Assembly (NCBI RefSeq): GCF_000698595.1 | Contig: NZ_JFHC01000037.1 | Location: 1 to 64,000 of the forward strand | Length of the DNA: 64,000 bases | Source of the DNA: Caballeronia glathei | GTDB taxonomy: Bacteria > Pseudomonadota > Gammaproteobacteria > Burkholderiales > Burkholderiaceae | Reading direction: 5' to 3' | Shown here: positions 17,684 through 26,423 of the stretch, piece by piece | Numbering within the stretch: the stretch's first letter is position 1 | How the letters are laid out: each line of letters opens with the position of its first letter | Notes under the pieces: generated by a model | Seen by the model: the letters and a program-made list of their open reading frames with translations, nothing else | Told to the model about the DNA's origin: nothing | The model's database searches: none | Program-made: the position numbers and the translations under genes

Positions 17684-18391
17684 ATGTCACGCCAGGTTCT
17701 TGTGATCGAAGACGATGACGACATCGCGCAACTGGTCAAGCTGCAACTGGCCGGACTGTCGTGCGACGTGAGGGTGATCAACGACGGCCGTGCCGGGCTC
17801 GCTGAAGCACTCGCGCAGCCGTACGATCTGCTCGTGCTCGATCTGATGCTGCCGGGCGTCGACGGCCTGGAAATCTGCAGGCGCTTGCGCAGCGAACAGC
17901 GCTATACGCCGATCCTCATGCTCACTGCGCGCTCCACGGAACTGGACCGTGTACTCGGCCTTGAAATGGGCGCGGATGATTACCTGACCAAGCCGTTCAG
18001 CGTCCTCGAACTCGTCGCGCGGGTGAAGGCGTTGTTCCGGCTGGTGGACGTGCTCGTGAATCCGCCAGCGGACGCGCCGAAGGCGATCGAAGCGAAGGAC
18101 CTCAGAATCGATATCGAAAAGCGCGAGGTGACGGTGCGCCGCGCGCCCATCTGCCTCACGGCGAAGGAGTTTCAGCTACTGCTGCATTTCGCGCAGAACC
18201 CGGGGCGCGTCTACAGCCGCAGCCAGCTGCTCGACCAGGTATGGGGCTACAGCCACAGCGGCTACGAGCATACGGTCAACTCCCATATCAACCGCTTGCG
18301 CGCGAAGATCGAGACCGATCCGAACGAGCCCGAATACATCCAGACCGTCTGGGGTGTCGGCTACAAGTTCCGCAACGCTTCGCGGGACTAA
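17684..18391 (+). CDS. OmpR-family response regulator
   Basis: A 235-residue two-domain regulator. The receiver has the acidic pocket EDDDD, phosphoacceptor Asp53 in VLDLMLPG and Lys in LTKPF. The C-terminal winged helix is OmpR/PhoB type (CLTAKEFQLLLHFAQNPGRVYSRSQLLDQVWGY split over the recognition region, ending VWGVGYKF). It is divergent from the BufA1-like gene, 7 nt upstream of the kinase gene, and probably controls the flanking bufferin operons, likely in response to metal stress (inference from context). Confidence 0.93.
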   Translation: MSRQVLVIEDDDDIAQLVKLQLAGLSCDVRVINDGRAGLAEALAQPYDLLVLDLMLPGVDGLEICRRLRSEQRYTPILMLTARSTELDRVLGLEMGADDYLTKPFSVLELVARVKALFRLVDVLVNPPADAPKAIEAKDLRIDIEKREVTVRRAPICLTAKEFQLLLHFAQNPGRVYSRSQLLDQVWGYSHSGYEHTVNSHINRLRAKIETDPNEPEYIQTVWGVGYKFRNASRD

Positions 18392-18398
18392 AGCGCTC

Positions 18399-19451
18399 AT
18401 GCTCCGCACCCTCTACGGCAGGCTCGCGGTCTTGCTGATGACGGTGTTCATCGCGATTGGCGCGATGATGATTCTCGCGTCGCAGAAGATGGTCGAGACG
18501 CACCGGCTCCTCGAACTCGCGACGGACCTGATCATCGGCACGGTCGTATTCAGCCTTGTCGCCGCGCTGATCGTGTTCCGGTTCCTCACGGTCCGGTTGC
18601 GCATGTTGTCGGAGTCGATCGAAGCGTTTCGTGCGAGCGGCTTCACCACACCCGTTCCGCTCGAACTGCCCGGCAATCTCGACGACGAGATCTGTCGTCT
18701 GAGTGCGGCGTTCCAGGAGATGTCCGAACGCATCGCCATGCAGCTGCGCCAGCTCGAAGACGTCGACCGGCAGCGGCGCGAACTGCTCGCGAATGTCTCC
18801 CATGACCTGCGCACGCCGCTCGCGTCGATGCAGGGCTATCTCGAGACCTTGCTCATCAAGTCGGAAGAACTCTCTTCCGAGGAAAGGAACCGGTATCTGC
18901 AGGTCGCAGTGAAGCACTGCGAGCGGCTCGGCAAGCTGGTTCAGGATCTGTTCGAACTCACCAAGCTGGAAGCGCACGAGGTGAGTCCGCATATCGAAGT
19001 ATTTCCGATAGCGGAACTGGCTCAGGACGTCGTTCAGAAATTCGCCTTGAAGGCTCAGAAGCGCCGGCTTGCGCTCGTGACGACGTGCGAGCCGGACTGC
19101 CCGCCGGTGCGCGCCGATATCGGCATGATCGAGCGGGTGCTCGAAAACCTGATCGAAAACGCGATGCGCTATACGCCGGAAGGCGGCGAGATCGGCGTCG
19201 AAGTCCGGCGAGCGGGGACGCGCGTCGAACTTCGCGTGCGCGACACCGGACGAGGCATCGACGGGGAGGAACTGCACAACATCTTCGACCGGTACTATCG
19301 GGTCGACCGGGCGGAGTTCGGCGCGACCGGCAACGCGGGGCTCGGGCTGGCGATCACCCGCCGCATCGTCGAACTGCATGGCGGGGACATCCAGGTTCAG
19401 AGTACGCCGGGGCTCGGCACGACGTTCATTGTGGATTTCGCGGTCGCGTGA
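18399..19451 (+). CDS. sensor histidine kinase with minimal periplasmic loop
   Basis: A 350-residue membrane histidine kinase. Two transmembrane helices (about 5-27 and 43-63) flank a loop of only ~15 residues, followed by a HAMP-like segment, HisKA with His135 in ANVSHDLRTP, and an HATPase domain (ENLIENAMRYTPEGG, DTGRGID, GNAGLGLAI). With so small a loop it probably senses within or at the membrane, or through a partner. It starts 7 nt after the regulator gene and is convergent with the BufC-like gene. Confidence 0.92.
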   Translation: MLRTLYGRLAVLLMTVFIAIGAMMILASQKMVETHRLLELATDLIIGTVVFSLVAALIVFRFLTVRLRMLSESIEAFRASGFTTPVPLELPGNLDDEICRLSAAFQEMSERIAMQLRQLEDVDRQRRELLANVSHDLRTPLASMQGYLETLLIKSEELSSEERNRYLQVAVKHCERLGKLVQDLFELTKLEAHEVSPHIEVFPIAELAQDVVQKFALKAQKRRLALVTTCEPDCPPVRADIGMIERVLENLIENAMRYTPEGGEIGVEVRRAGTRVELRVRDTGRGIDGEELHNIFDRYYRVDRAEFGATGNAGLGLAITRRIVELHGGDIQVQSTPGLGTTFIVDFAVA

Positions 19452-19478
19452 CGCGTGCCTCCACGCTCGCGCACGACA

Positions 19479-20252
19479 TCACTGCGCTGCAAAGCCGACG
19501 ATCGTTCCGTCGAGAATGTGCCGTTGAATCTGCGCCGCCAGCGGGAAATTCCCGTCGATGAGCATGGCACGCTCGCACGCCAAACCAACGGTTGTGCCCG
19601 CGCTAAGCGATTGCAGCATCGCAAATGCCGCCCGCTCGAGCGGCACGGCTTCGACCATGAAGCCGTGCCGCCGGATGAGCAGGAACTCGCCGCCGCTGTC
19701 GGCGTCGACTTCGCCGGGTTCGTCCGGCAAGGGCTGATTGACCGACCAGATGCGCGATACCGGGAACGCCGATGCGAGCAAACGGCAGGCGGGGTTCACC
19801 GTGCAGCGCAAAGCCCCGCAGTCGGCTTGCAGCACACTGGCGAGATGCTCGATCGCGAGCGGTGCGTGGTCGGCCGCGTGAAAGACCTCGTGCATTGCCC
19901 ATTCGAGTCTCGCGGTGTCGGGTAGATAGGGCAGCGATGCGGCCGGGGCGAACTCCGCGAGAAAAGCCGCAAACGTACTGCCGAAGCGCTGCATGTCACC
20001 GCTCGTCGACGGGTGCTCGCGGATATAGCGATTCGCCGCGTGATGAAAGAACGCTTCTCCCACGAGCCGTTCGACCACCGGGAAGACGTCTTGCAACGCT
20101 TCGCGCAGGTTCGCGTACATGTTGTTCAGATACACGTTCAGGCCGTCGCCGGTTCCCTCGCCGCGGGGCGCCACGTAATGGGCGATGTGTGCCGCGTCCT
20201 GCTCGACGATAGCGGCGGCAAACCCGAGTTGCAGTTCACGCAGCGATGGCAT
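19479..20252 (-). CDS. bufC: DUF2063 protein (BufC-like MNIO partner)
   Basis: A 257-residue protein with an N-terminal DUF2063 domain: LRELQLGFAAAI, YLNNMYANLREALQDVFPVVERLVG, HPSTSGDMQRFG and LPYLPDTARLEWAMHE. In described systems this protein partners the DUF692 enzyme and recognises or delivers the precursor peptide. The start at 20252 has GGAG 7 nt upstream and overlaps the end of the DUF692 gene by 17 nt, a translational-coupling arrangement; an in-frame ATG at 20291 is the alternative. Its 3' end is 27 nt from the convergent kinase gene. Confidence 0.88.
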   Translation of the reverse strand: MPSLRELQLGFAAAIVEQDAAHIAHYVAPRGEGTGDGLNVYLNNMYANLREALQDVFPVVERLVGEAFFHHAANRYIREHPSTSGDMQRFGSTFAAFLAEFAPAASLPYLPDTARLEWAMHEVFHAADHAPLAIEHLASVLQADCGALRCTVNPACRLLASAFPVSRIWSVNQPLPDEPGEVDADSGGEFLLIRRHGFMVEAVPLERAAFAMLQSLSAGTTVGLACERAMLIDGNFPLAAQIQRHILDGTIVGFAAQ

Positions 20253-21096
20253 GTCGGGCTCCGAGAATCGCAGCGGCCGTGGCGGCTTCATCGATGAGGA
20301 CCGATAGCTCCGGGATATCCGTGTCCCATTCGATCAGCGTGGGCACCGCCCCGAAGCGCGCGACCGCGTGCCGGTAGAGCGTCCATACGGGGTCGGCAAC
20401 CCGTTGCCCATGGGTGTCGATCAGCAGGTCGCCTGCGCGGTCGAAGCCCGCAAGATGGATTTCCTTGACCGCCTGGGCCGGCATGGCGTCGATATGGCGC
20501 ACCGGGTCCAGTCCGTGGTTCACGGCGTTCACGTGGACGTTGTTGACATCGAGAAGAATGCCGCATCCCGTGCATGCCGCGAGCGCCGCGATGAACTCGT
20601 GCTCGGATATCGTGGAGTGGCGAAAGCGGATATAGCTCGACACATTCTCGATGAGGATTTGCCTGCCCAGGTAATCCTGTGCTTCATGAACATGCTCGCA
20701 CACCACTGCCAGCGCTTCTTCCGTATAGGGCAGCGGCAGCAGGTCGTTCAGGAATCGCCCGGCAACGACGCCCCAGCTGAGATGCTCCGAAACCAGCCCC
20801 GGCTCGAAGCACTCCGCGAGTCTGCGCAGGCGCTTCAAGTGCTCGCGGTCGATGCGATCGGTCGTCCCGAGGCACAGTCCGACCCCATGCAGGCTGATCG
20901 GATAGGCGTCACGGATCTGCCGAAGGTAGTGCAAGGGCTGGCCACCGTCGCCGAAGTAGTTTTCGCTATGCACCTCCATCCATCCGATCGCAGGACGTTC
21001 CTCGAGAATCTGCCGGTAATGCGCCGCGCGCAGTCCGATTCCGACGTCATGAGGAATCGCAGCAGGCGCGGCGAATCGGCTATTCAGCGTTTGCAT
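20236..21096 (-). CDS. bufB: DUF692 multinuclear non-heme iron enzyme (BufB-like)
   Basis: A 286-residue TIM-barrel DUF692/MNIO enzyme. Family metal-site motifs are present: EVHSENYF, SLHGVGL (His70), SEHLSWG (His105), ILIEN (Glu150), LLDVNN, NHG, EIHLAG (His214), DTHG (Asp228/His229 region) and IEWD (Glu256). Described homologues use mixed-valent iron and O2 to convert cysteines of a precursor peptide to heterocycles. One small deviation: the usual ENPSSY reads ENVSSY. Its presumed substrate is the DUF2282 peptide encoded at 17102-17419, an unusual separation. Confidence 0.92.
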   Translation of the reverse strand: MQTLNSRFAAPAAIPHDVGIGLRAAHYRQILEERPAIGWMEVHSENYFGDGGQPLHYLRQIRDAYPISLHGVGLCLGTTDRIDREHLKRLRRLAECFEPGLVSEHLSWGVVAGRFLNDLLPLPYTEEALAVVCEHVHEAQDYLGRQILIENVSSYIRFRHSTISEHEFIAALAACTGCGILLDVNNVHVNAVNHGLDPVRHIDAMPAQAVKEIHLAGFDRAGDLLIDTHGQRVADPVWTLYRHAVARFGAVPTLIEWDTDIPELSVLIDEAATAAAILGARHAIAA

Positions 21097-21305
21097 CAGA
21101 GATCACCGTCGCAAGGTTGCTTGCCAGCGTGTAATTTGGCGCATAAAAATCACAGAATCATCACGACGGTATGGCTTTCTTGCCGCATGAATCTCCTGCG
21201 TCCATCCGCCACCGTCCGGATGCATGGAACCGCGCACCAGTACGGATTGCACCCAGCACTGCCGGGACAAGCTCATTGCGCGTGTTCCCGCTTAGGATCG
21301 AAGCC

Positions 21306-22565
21306 ATGACACTCAAGCAAAAGCTGCTTCTTCCCGTCGCCCTGTGCGGATTGCTCGTGATCGTCTATATCGCAGTGGGCTGGGTGCCCGGCGAGGGCCC
21401 TGCCGGGATGCGGCCCGGCATCGTGATTGTCGCCGCGCTGGGATTGCTTCTTGTGCTGGCGACCGCGAGCCTCGCCATCGACGCTCATGTGCGGCGTCCG
21501 TTGGCCATGCTTCTGCATGCAGCGCACGGAAGCAGCGAGCCGATGGCGGATGCGCCCGATGAGATCGGGCAGGTTGGCGCCGCACTCCGCGCGCTGAGGA
21601 CGAGAGTCGACGATCTGGAGCGGGCGCTTAAACTCGCGGCGGACGAACGCAGGCAGATGGAAGTGACGCTACGTTCGAGCGAGGAACGCTACGCGCTCGC
21701 GATGCGTACCTGCGACGACGGGCTGTGGGAATGGAACCTCCAGACGCAGAATTTCATGCTGTCCGCGCGCTGGAAGAGCATGCTCGGATATGACGACGAC
21801 GAGTTGGCCAATACGCGGCAGGCCTGGCTGCAATGCGTGCACCCCGCCGACGTTGCATCGGTCGAGGCAGCGTTGCTCCAGCATCTGGAAGGCGCGACGC
21901 CCCGCTACGAGCAGCAGTTGCGCCTTTTGCACAAGGACGGCCGCTACCGCTGGGTCAGTTCGATCGGCAGCGCGATTCGCCACGCGAGCGGCCGGCCATC
22001 GCGTTTCGTCGCACTCGATACCGATATCACACGCGTACGGAGAATCGAAAACATTCTCCAGCACATTGTTCAGGGAACGTCCGGCAAGAGTGGCGACGAT
22101 TTTTTCCGCACGCTGGTGCGTCATTTCGCGGCGGCACTGGACGTCTCGTGTGCTTTCGTCACCGAATGCACCGGCTGGCCGCCGAAGAGCGTGCACACGC
22201 TCGCGTTCTGGTTCCAGGACGGCTTTCGCGAGAACTTCGAATTCGAACTTGCCGGCACACCCTGTGAGGCCGTCTTCAGTCTCAAGCGTCCCGCGTTTCA
22301 TCCGCAGAATGTCGGCAAGCTGTTTCCGCGAGACGACAAATTCGAAAGCTATTACGGGCTTCCGATCTTCAACAGCGAGCGCCAGGTCATCGGGCACATG
22401 GCCTTCTTCGATGACAAGGAAATGAAGGAAGAAGACATCCTCATGGACTCCGTCTATTCCATCTTCACGGCGCGCGCCGCTGTCGAAATTGAGCGCAAGG
22501 CCGGGCTCGACCGCCTGACCCGAACCGATCTCACGGCCACCGGCCCCGCCGCGACTGCCCGCTAA
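21306..22565 (+). CDS. membrane PAS/GAF sensor protein without output domain
   Basis: A 419-residue protein. Two N-terminal membrane helices (about 7-25 and 37-58) precede a HAMP-like linker and coiled coil. A PAS_3/PAC module follows (RYALAMRTCDDGLWEWNLQT, then HKDGRYRWVSSIGSAIR and a VALDTDITRVRRIE ending), then a GAF-like domain at about 270-405 (GLPIFNSERQVIGHMAFFDDKEM). It ends without a histidine kinase, GGDEF, EAL or methyl-accepting region. The start at 21306 follows AGGATCG. It may signal through protein contact, or be a truncated sensor; the next DNA shows no orphan kinase or cyclase. Confidence 0.8.
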   Translation: MTLKQKLLLPVALCGLLVIVYIAVGWVPGEGPAGMRPGIVIVAALGLLLVLATASLAIDAHVRRPLAMLLHAAHGSSEPMADAPDEIGQVGAALRALRTRVDDLERALKLAADERRQMEVTLRSSEERYALAMRTCDDGLWEWNLQTQNFMLSARWKSMLGYDDDELANTRQAWLQCVHPADVASVEAALLQHLEGATPRYEQQLRLLHKDGRYRWVSSIGSAIRHASGRPSRFVALDTDITRVRRIENILQHIVQGTSGKSGDDFFRTLVRHFAAALDVSCAFVTECTGWPPKSVHTLAFWFQDGFRENFEFELAGTPCEAVFSLKRPAFHPQNVGKLFPRDDKFESYYGLPIFNSERQVIGHMAFFDDKEMKEEDILMDSVYSIFTARAAVEIERKAGLDRLTRTDLTATGPAATAR

Positions 22566-22851
22566 CCGTTTCGCCGCATCGCGCGTGCTCGAGATCAAAT
22601 CGAAGTGTCCTGTGCTTCGGATGAGCGTCAGCCGCAGAAGCATCTCCCGTCCCGCGTCACGGAGCAGCCAGCGTACAGGTCGCGCGGCGACCAGCACGAT
22701 GCAGGGTATCCATGAAGGCGGGAAACGTCGGCGAACGCCGACGCTGTTTGTTTTCGTCGCGCGCGGCGTGCCGGATGATGGCTATCCAGCTCCGCCTCTC
22801 GCACCGGACTGCGATCTCTATCGTGGTCCGGTGCATGCACGCCAGCCTTTT

Positions 22852-23385
22852 CTAACGAACGAGGCGGTCGATCTGCTTCTGGTCAAGGCCGTGCTCTTCA
22901 TAGTGAGCTCGTGCCGCAGCCAGTTTGGTGAAGACGTCCTCGTATCCCGTGATCCTGTCACCATCCAGATAGATGTACCCTGCTACCGAATGAAACCAGG
23001 TGATCATCTCCTTGACGTCACCGGGCACCACCAGCGTATGGACTTCACCCGGCGGCTCCATGATGAACGAGCCTTCGGTGTACATCTCCTCGTGTTCCAT
23101 ATAGAACCAGCGGCCCTTGATCACGTGGGCATGCACCGCACCCAGGTGCCGGTGACACGAGAGCACACCCGATTTGCGCACTCGAAGAAGATTGACGTAG
23201 TAGCCTTGCGTCACGCCGAAGCACAGCGGCAGGAACTGGACGCCGTCGGCCTGCGTAACCCACATCCGCTCATCCACGTCATGCACGTTCTGGAAGAAGA
23301 TGTCCGGACGCGCGTCGGCCGGCAATGGATCACGTGCGGCCCGAACACCCAGAGGATTATGGAAGTCTCTTGAAAATTGCGGCAC
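22852..23385 (-). CDS. cupin dioxygenase of the 2,4'-dihydroxyacetophenone dioxygenase family
   Basis: A 177-residue cupin. The metal-binding cupin motifs appear as CHRHLGAVHAHVIKGRWFYMEHE and EPPGEVHTLV; ADGVQFLPLCFGVTQG is typical of the dihydroxyacetophenone dioxygenase family, which cleaves the C-C bond next to a carbonyl with O2. The start is set at a GTG (23383-23385) because AGGAG lies 7 nt upstream and the length then matches the family; an in-frame ATG at 23460 lacks a site. It is divergent from a LysR gene. True substrate unknown. Confidence 0.78.
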   Translation of the reverse strand: MPQFSRDFHNPLGVRAARDPLPADARPDIFFQNVHDVDERMWVTQADGVQFLPLCFGVTQGYYVNLLRVRKSGVLSCHRHLGAVHAHVIKGRWFYMEHEEMYTEGSFIMEPPGEVHTLVVPGDVKEMITWFHSVAGYIYLDGDRITGYEDVFTKLAAARAHYEEHGLDQKQIDRLVR

Positions 23386-23855
23386 AACTATCTCCTGAAA
23401 TAGAACCTGGAACCGCTCGTGAAAACACGACACATCGGCCTCGATTTTTCTGTAAAGCATTGAGGAGCCAGAGTTGAATGTGCCTATGAGCGAATTGGTG
23501 GACTTCGAAAAGCCCGGTGAAATGATTGTGCGCGCCGAGTGGGCGAATCACCACCTCTGCCACGGAATAGCCACTGTGAATTTCGGTCACAGGCGGCAGG
23601 ACCCGCCACCGTCAACATCGGATTTGAAGAAATGATTACGGCCGGCGACAGGGGTTCCTCCAAACGAGCCGTCTGAGGATCATCTTGCTTTCTTGACGTT
23701 TGTGTCATTATTCTGCCTTCACCCAAAGCAAACCTGCGAACCGCACGCTCGATTGCACCGGCGCGAACGTCACCGTATGAGGCAACCGGTTCGCAAGCGT
23801 CGCAGCATCGCTATCGCGGACCGGCAGGCAGACACTTTCGGGCAGGAGACAGCCC
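23386..23855. other. divergent intergenic region, cupin gene / LysR gene
   Basis: No gene supported. It holds the promoters of the cupin gene (minus) and the LysR gene (plus), and a near-match (23693-23708) to the TTGACA-N4-TGTCAA element found twice at 26249 and 26378. Confidence 0.55.
23693..23708. promoter_or_regulatory. operator-like site, third copy (imperfect)
   Basis: TTGACGTTTGTGTCAT matches TTGACA-N4-TGTCAA at 10 of 12 fixed positions. It lies 148 bp upstream of the LysR gene. A regulator binding role is inferred from recurrence, not shown. Confidence 0.4.
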
Positions 23856-24761
23856 ATGGATAAATATGCAGAGATCGTTGCATTCGTCGCATCCGCGGAG
23901 CATGCGAGCTTTTCTGCTGCCGCGCGAACGCTCGAACTGACACCCTCCGCCGTCAGCAAGCTTGTCACACGACTGGAAAACCGGCTGCGCGTGCGTCTGT
24001 TCACGCGTCAGGCCAGAACCGTTTCCCTCACCGAGGAAGGCAACGCGTTCATGCACAGCGCACGCGGCGTCATCGAAGCAATGGCCGAAGCAGATTCGGT
24101 CGCGGAGTCTCTTCCAACGTCGGTGCGAGGCACCATTCGCGTACATACGATGTTCACGTTCGCGAAGCACCAGATTCTCCCGTGGCTGCCGGACTTCCTG
24201 GCGGAGCATCCGGACCTGACTGTCGAGTTTCACGTCGGCCCGCAATTCGTCGACATGTTCGACCAGGGCATCGATGTCGCCATCCACAGCGGGATTCTTC
24301 CCGACTCGTCCCGCGTTGCGAGGAAGATCGCGAGCAGCAGATGGATTGTGTGCGCATCGCCAGACTTTCTGACGCGGTATGGGCAACCGGCTACGCCCGA
24401 GGCGCTACGCAATCTGCCCTGTCTCGGCTTCAGCTTCAAGAGCGACTGGAACGTGTGGCCCTTTCAGCTCGATGACGGCACACTGGTCGGAATCGACGTG
24501 CGAGGCAAGGTCAATACTACGCAGGGCGAGTTGCTTCGCGACCTTGCCCTCAAAGGTGCGGGCGTGGTCCGGCTTGCCGAGTTTCACATCGCAGACGACC
24601 TGGCGTCGGGAAGACTTGTCGAGGTCTTGCCAGAGCATCAGGACCACACGAAGGAGCCGATATATGTCGTCTACCCTAGCCGGCGCAATCTAAGTCCTCG
24701 CGTCAGAGCCTTTTGCACCTGTCTGGAGACGCAGATCAGGACGATGCCCTGGAACGGTTGA
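23856..24761 (+). CDS. LysR-type transcriptional regulator
   Basis: A 301-residue LTTR with the DNA-binding domain at the N-terminus (IVAFVASAEHASFSAAARTLELTPSAVSKLVTRLENRL) and a CrgA/AaeR-like effector domain. It is divergent from the cupin dioxygenase gene and followed after 54 nt by a deaminase gene. It is the only regulator between the cupin gene and the Fe-dependent dehydrogenase gene, so it is the natural candidate to bind the TTGACA-N4-TGTCAA sites. Confidence 0.92.
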   Translation: MDKYAEIVAFVASAEHASFSAAARTLELTPSAVSKLVTRLENRLRVRLFTRQARTVSLTEEGNAFMHSARGVIEAMAEADSVAESLPTSVRGTIRVHTMFTFAKHQILPWLPDFLAEHPDLTVEFHVGPQFVDMFDQGIDVAIHSGILPDSSRVARKIASSRWIVCASPDFLTRYGQPATPEALRNLPCLGFSFKSDWNVWPFQLDDGTLVGIDVRGKVNTTQGELLRDLALKGAGVVRLAEFHIADDLASGRLVEVLPEHQDHTKEPIYVVYPSRRNLSPRVRAFCTCLETQIRTMPWNG

Positions 24762-24815
24762 GCAAGCCTGGCTGCCCCTTTCCAATTGCGATTCAATCAA
24801 CCGAGGAGAATGTCG

Positions 24816-25307
24816 ATGTACAACGAAAAGTTCATGGATCGCGCGCTCGCCTTGTCCGCCAGGGCCCTGACAGAACCCGGCACCGAGCCGTTTGGGGCGG
24901 TCGTCGTTCGAGACGGCGTGGCGGTCGGAGAGGGCTTCAATCATTCAGTCGCGAACTGGGACCCGACGTCGCATGGGGAGATCGAAGCGATCCGCGACGC
25001 CTGCCGCCGTCTCGGGACGGTCGATCTCAGCGGTTGCGATCTCTATACGTCGTGTGAACCTTGCGCGCTCTGCGTCGCGGCGATGAAGATATGCGGCATC
25101 GGCGGGCTTTACTACGGTGCCTCGCTGGTGCAGTCGAGCAAGGCGTTTGCCAACGTGTCGGGGGCCGACCGTCATCCGATCGACGTTGACGGTCTGCGCC
25201 TTGAAGCGGGTGGGACACTCGAAACGCGGTCCCAGCCGGCGGAGCAAAAGCGTGATGCAGAGGCGGTGCGCATACTGGAGGAATGGGCATCGTCGCGCAG
25301 TGCCTAG
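24816..25307 (+). CDS. zinc-dependent nucleoside/guanine deaminase-like protein
   Basis: A 163-residue member of the cytidine deaminase-like superfamily (guanine deaminase/tRNA adenosine deaminase branch). The zinc site is His53-Glu55 in SHGEIEAIR and Cys80/Cys83 in SCEPCALC; the Glu is the proton shuttle. The start at 24816 is chosen because GAGGAG ends 7 nt upstream; the ATG at 24810 is too close to that site. It probably deaminates a purine or an analogous amine. It may be cotranscribed with the LysR gene, which places it in the second catabolic group. Confidence 0.83.
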   Translation: MYNEKFMDRALALSARALTEPGTEPFGAVVVRDGVAVGEGFNHSVANWDPTSHGEIEAIRDACRRLGTVDLSGCDLYTSCEPCALCVAAMKICGIGGLYYGASLVQSSKAFANVSGADRHPIDVDGLRLEAGGTLETRSQPAEQKRDAEAVRILEEWASSRSA

Positions 25308-25363
25308 ATGAATTCCTCGTTGCGTAAAGGATTGCCTCTTGGGCACTGCCGCCGTCACACGCC

Positions 25364-26182
25364 TTAAGCCTTAAAAAAATCGCCTAGCGCAATGGACACG
25401 GCTTTGGCGTCGTTCTCCGTCGGGATGTGCCCCGCTTGCGGAATTCGCACCAGTTTCGTGTTCGGCATCTCTGCCGCAAAACGCTCGGCATATTCGACGC
25501 GCTGATAAGGATCATCCTCGCCCCACACCAGCAGTTTCGGAGCCGCCGATGCGCGCAACGCGGACACGAGATCCACTGTATAGCGGCCGTCCGCCGCGCC
25601 GGCAAGCGCCATCCACGAGCGTGTCACACGTGCGTCGGTCCACGGATCGAGGTACTCCTCGACGAGTGCCTCGGACGCCGCGCTTTCCAGGAGGCCTTTG
25701 CGAATGGCCTGCCGCCGCGCGTTCAGGATATCGCCGGGCGAAGTTGCCGCAACGACCGCCGGATCGCGGTAGCGAGCCACGGCGGGCACCGGCCATGAGT
25801 CGTACATCACCGCATTGACCAGCGCAAGCTGTTCGATCTCGATTGTTCCTTTCACGAGCAGATGCTGCGCGATCCCGCCGCCGATATCGTGCCCCGCCAG
25901 CTTCACCGGTCCGGTGATGCCGAGCGCCCCGGCAAAGCGTTCGACCCAGGCCGCGAGTGCCGGAACCGTTCCCGTTTCGAGCGTGAGCTCCCCTGACGAA
26001 CGGCCGAGACCCGGAAGATCGACCGCAACCGGGCGCAGGCCGCGCGCCGCGAGGTCCGCGAGCACCGGCTGCCACACACGGCTCCAATAGGTGCCGTGAA
26101 GCATCAGCACCACGGGGCCCGCGTCGCCCGCAGTCAGATAACTGGTGGCCACGCCATCCACTTCTATGAAATCTCTTCGCAT
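25364..26182 (-). CDS. alpha/beta hydrolase with Asp nucleophile (epoxide hydrolase/dehalogenase-like)
   Basis: A 272-residue alpha/beta hydrolase. The oxyanion segment is MLHGTYWS, the nucleophile elbow is GHDIGG (Asp99) and the catalytic His lies in QAGHIPTEND. An aspartate nucleophile is typical of epoxide hydrolases and haloalkane/fluoroacetate dehalogenases rather than esterases. The ATG at 26182 has AGGAG 8 nt upstream; an earlier in-frame ATG has none. It is divergent from the Fe-ADH gene, with two identical operator-like palindromes in the intergenic region, suggesting co-regulation. Confidence 0.85.
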   Translation of the reverse strand: MRRDFIEVDGVATSYLTAGDAGPVVLMLHGTYWSRVWQPVLADLAARGLRPVAVDLPGLGRSSGELTLETGTVPALAAWVERFAGALGITGPVKLAGHDIGGGIAQHLLVKGTIEIEQLALVNAVMYDSWPVPAVARYRDPAVVAATSPGDILNARRQAIRKGLLESAASEALVEEYLDPWTDARVTRSWMALAGAADGRYTVDLVSALRASAAPKLLVWGEDDPYQRVEYAERFAAEMPNTKLVRIPQAGHIPTENDAKAVSIALGDFFKA

Positions 26183-26248
26183 TTGATCCACTCCTTCATA
26201 TTGGCCGTTACGGCGCGACATCCCGGATCGCTTCAATAACTGCCATGA

Positions 26249-26264
26249 TTGACACGTGTGTCAA
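26249..26264. promoter_or_regulatory. operator-like palindrome TTGACA-N4-TGTCAA, copy 1
   Basis: TTGACACGTGTGTCAA, whose outer seven bases on each side (TTGACAC / GTGTCAA) are perfectly complementary. It is 67 bp upstream of the hydrolase ATG. On the minus strand the TTGACA half could also serve as a -35 element for the hydrolase gene, with GTTATT 18 nt downstream. Confidence 0.6.
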
Positions 26265-26377
26265 CAAAGTAGCACGGATTTTCAGATCGTGCCAGCAGCA
26301 CTGGACGTTCGAAATGTCGCGATAACACGGCATTGCCGGAGCAATCGCATCGGCTACATGAAATTTCCCGGTTGTTG

Positions 26378-26393
26378 TTGACACAAATGTCAA
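26378..26393. promoter_or_regulatory. operator-like palindrome TTGACA-N4-TGTCAA, copy 2
   Basis: TTGACACAAATGTCAA, with the same six-base arms as the site at 26249. It is 31 bp upstream of the Fe-ADH ATG, a position where a bound protein would affect transcription start or -35 recognition. Confidence 0.6.
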
Positions 26394-26423
26394 GCATATC
26401 CACACTACCTGCAACGACCTACG

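Noticed and set aside
23484..23726. Minus-strand frame in the cupin/LysR intergenic region
   Set aside because: No family-like sequence and it overlaps the expected divergent promoters.
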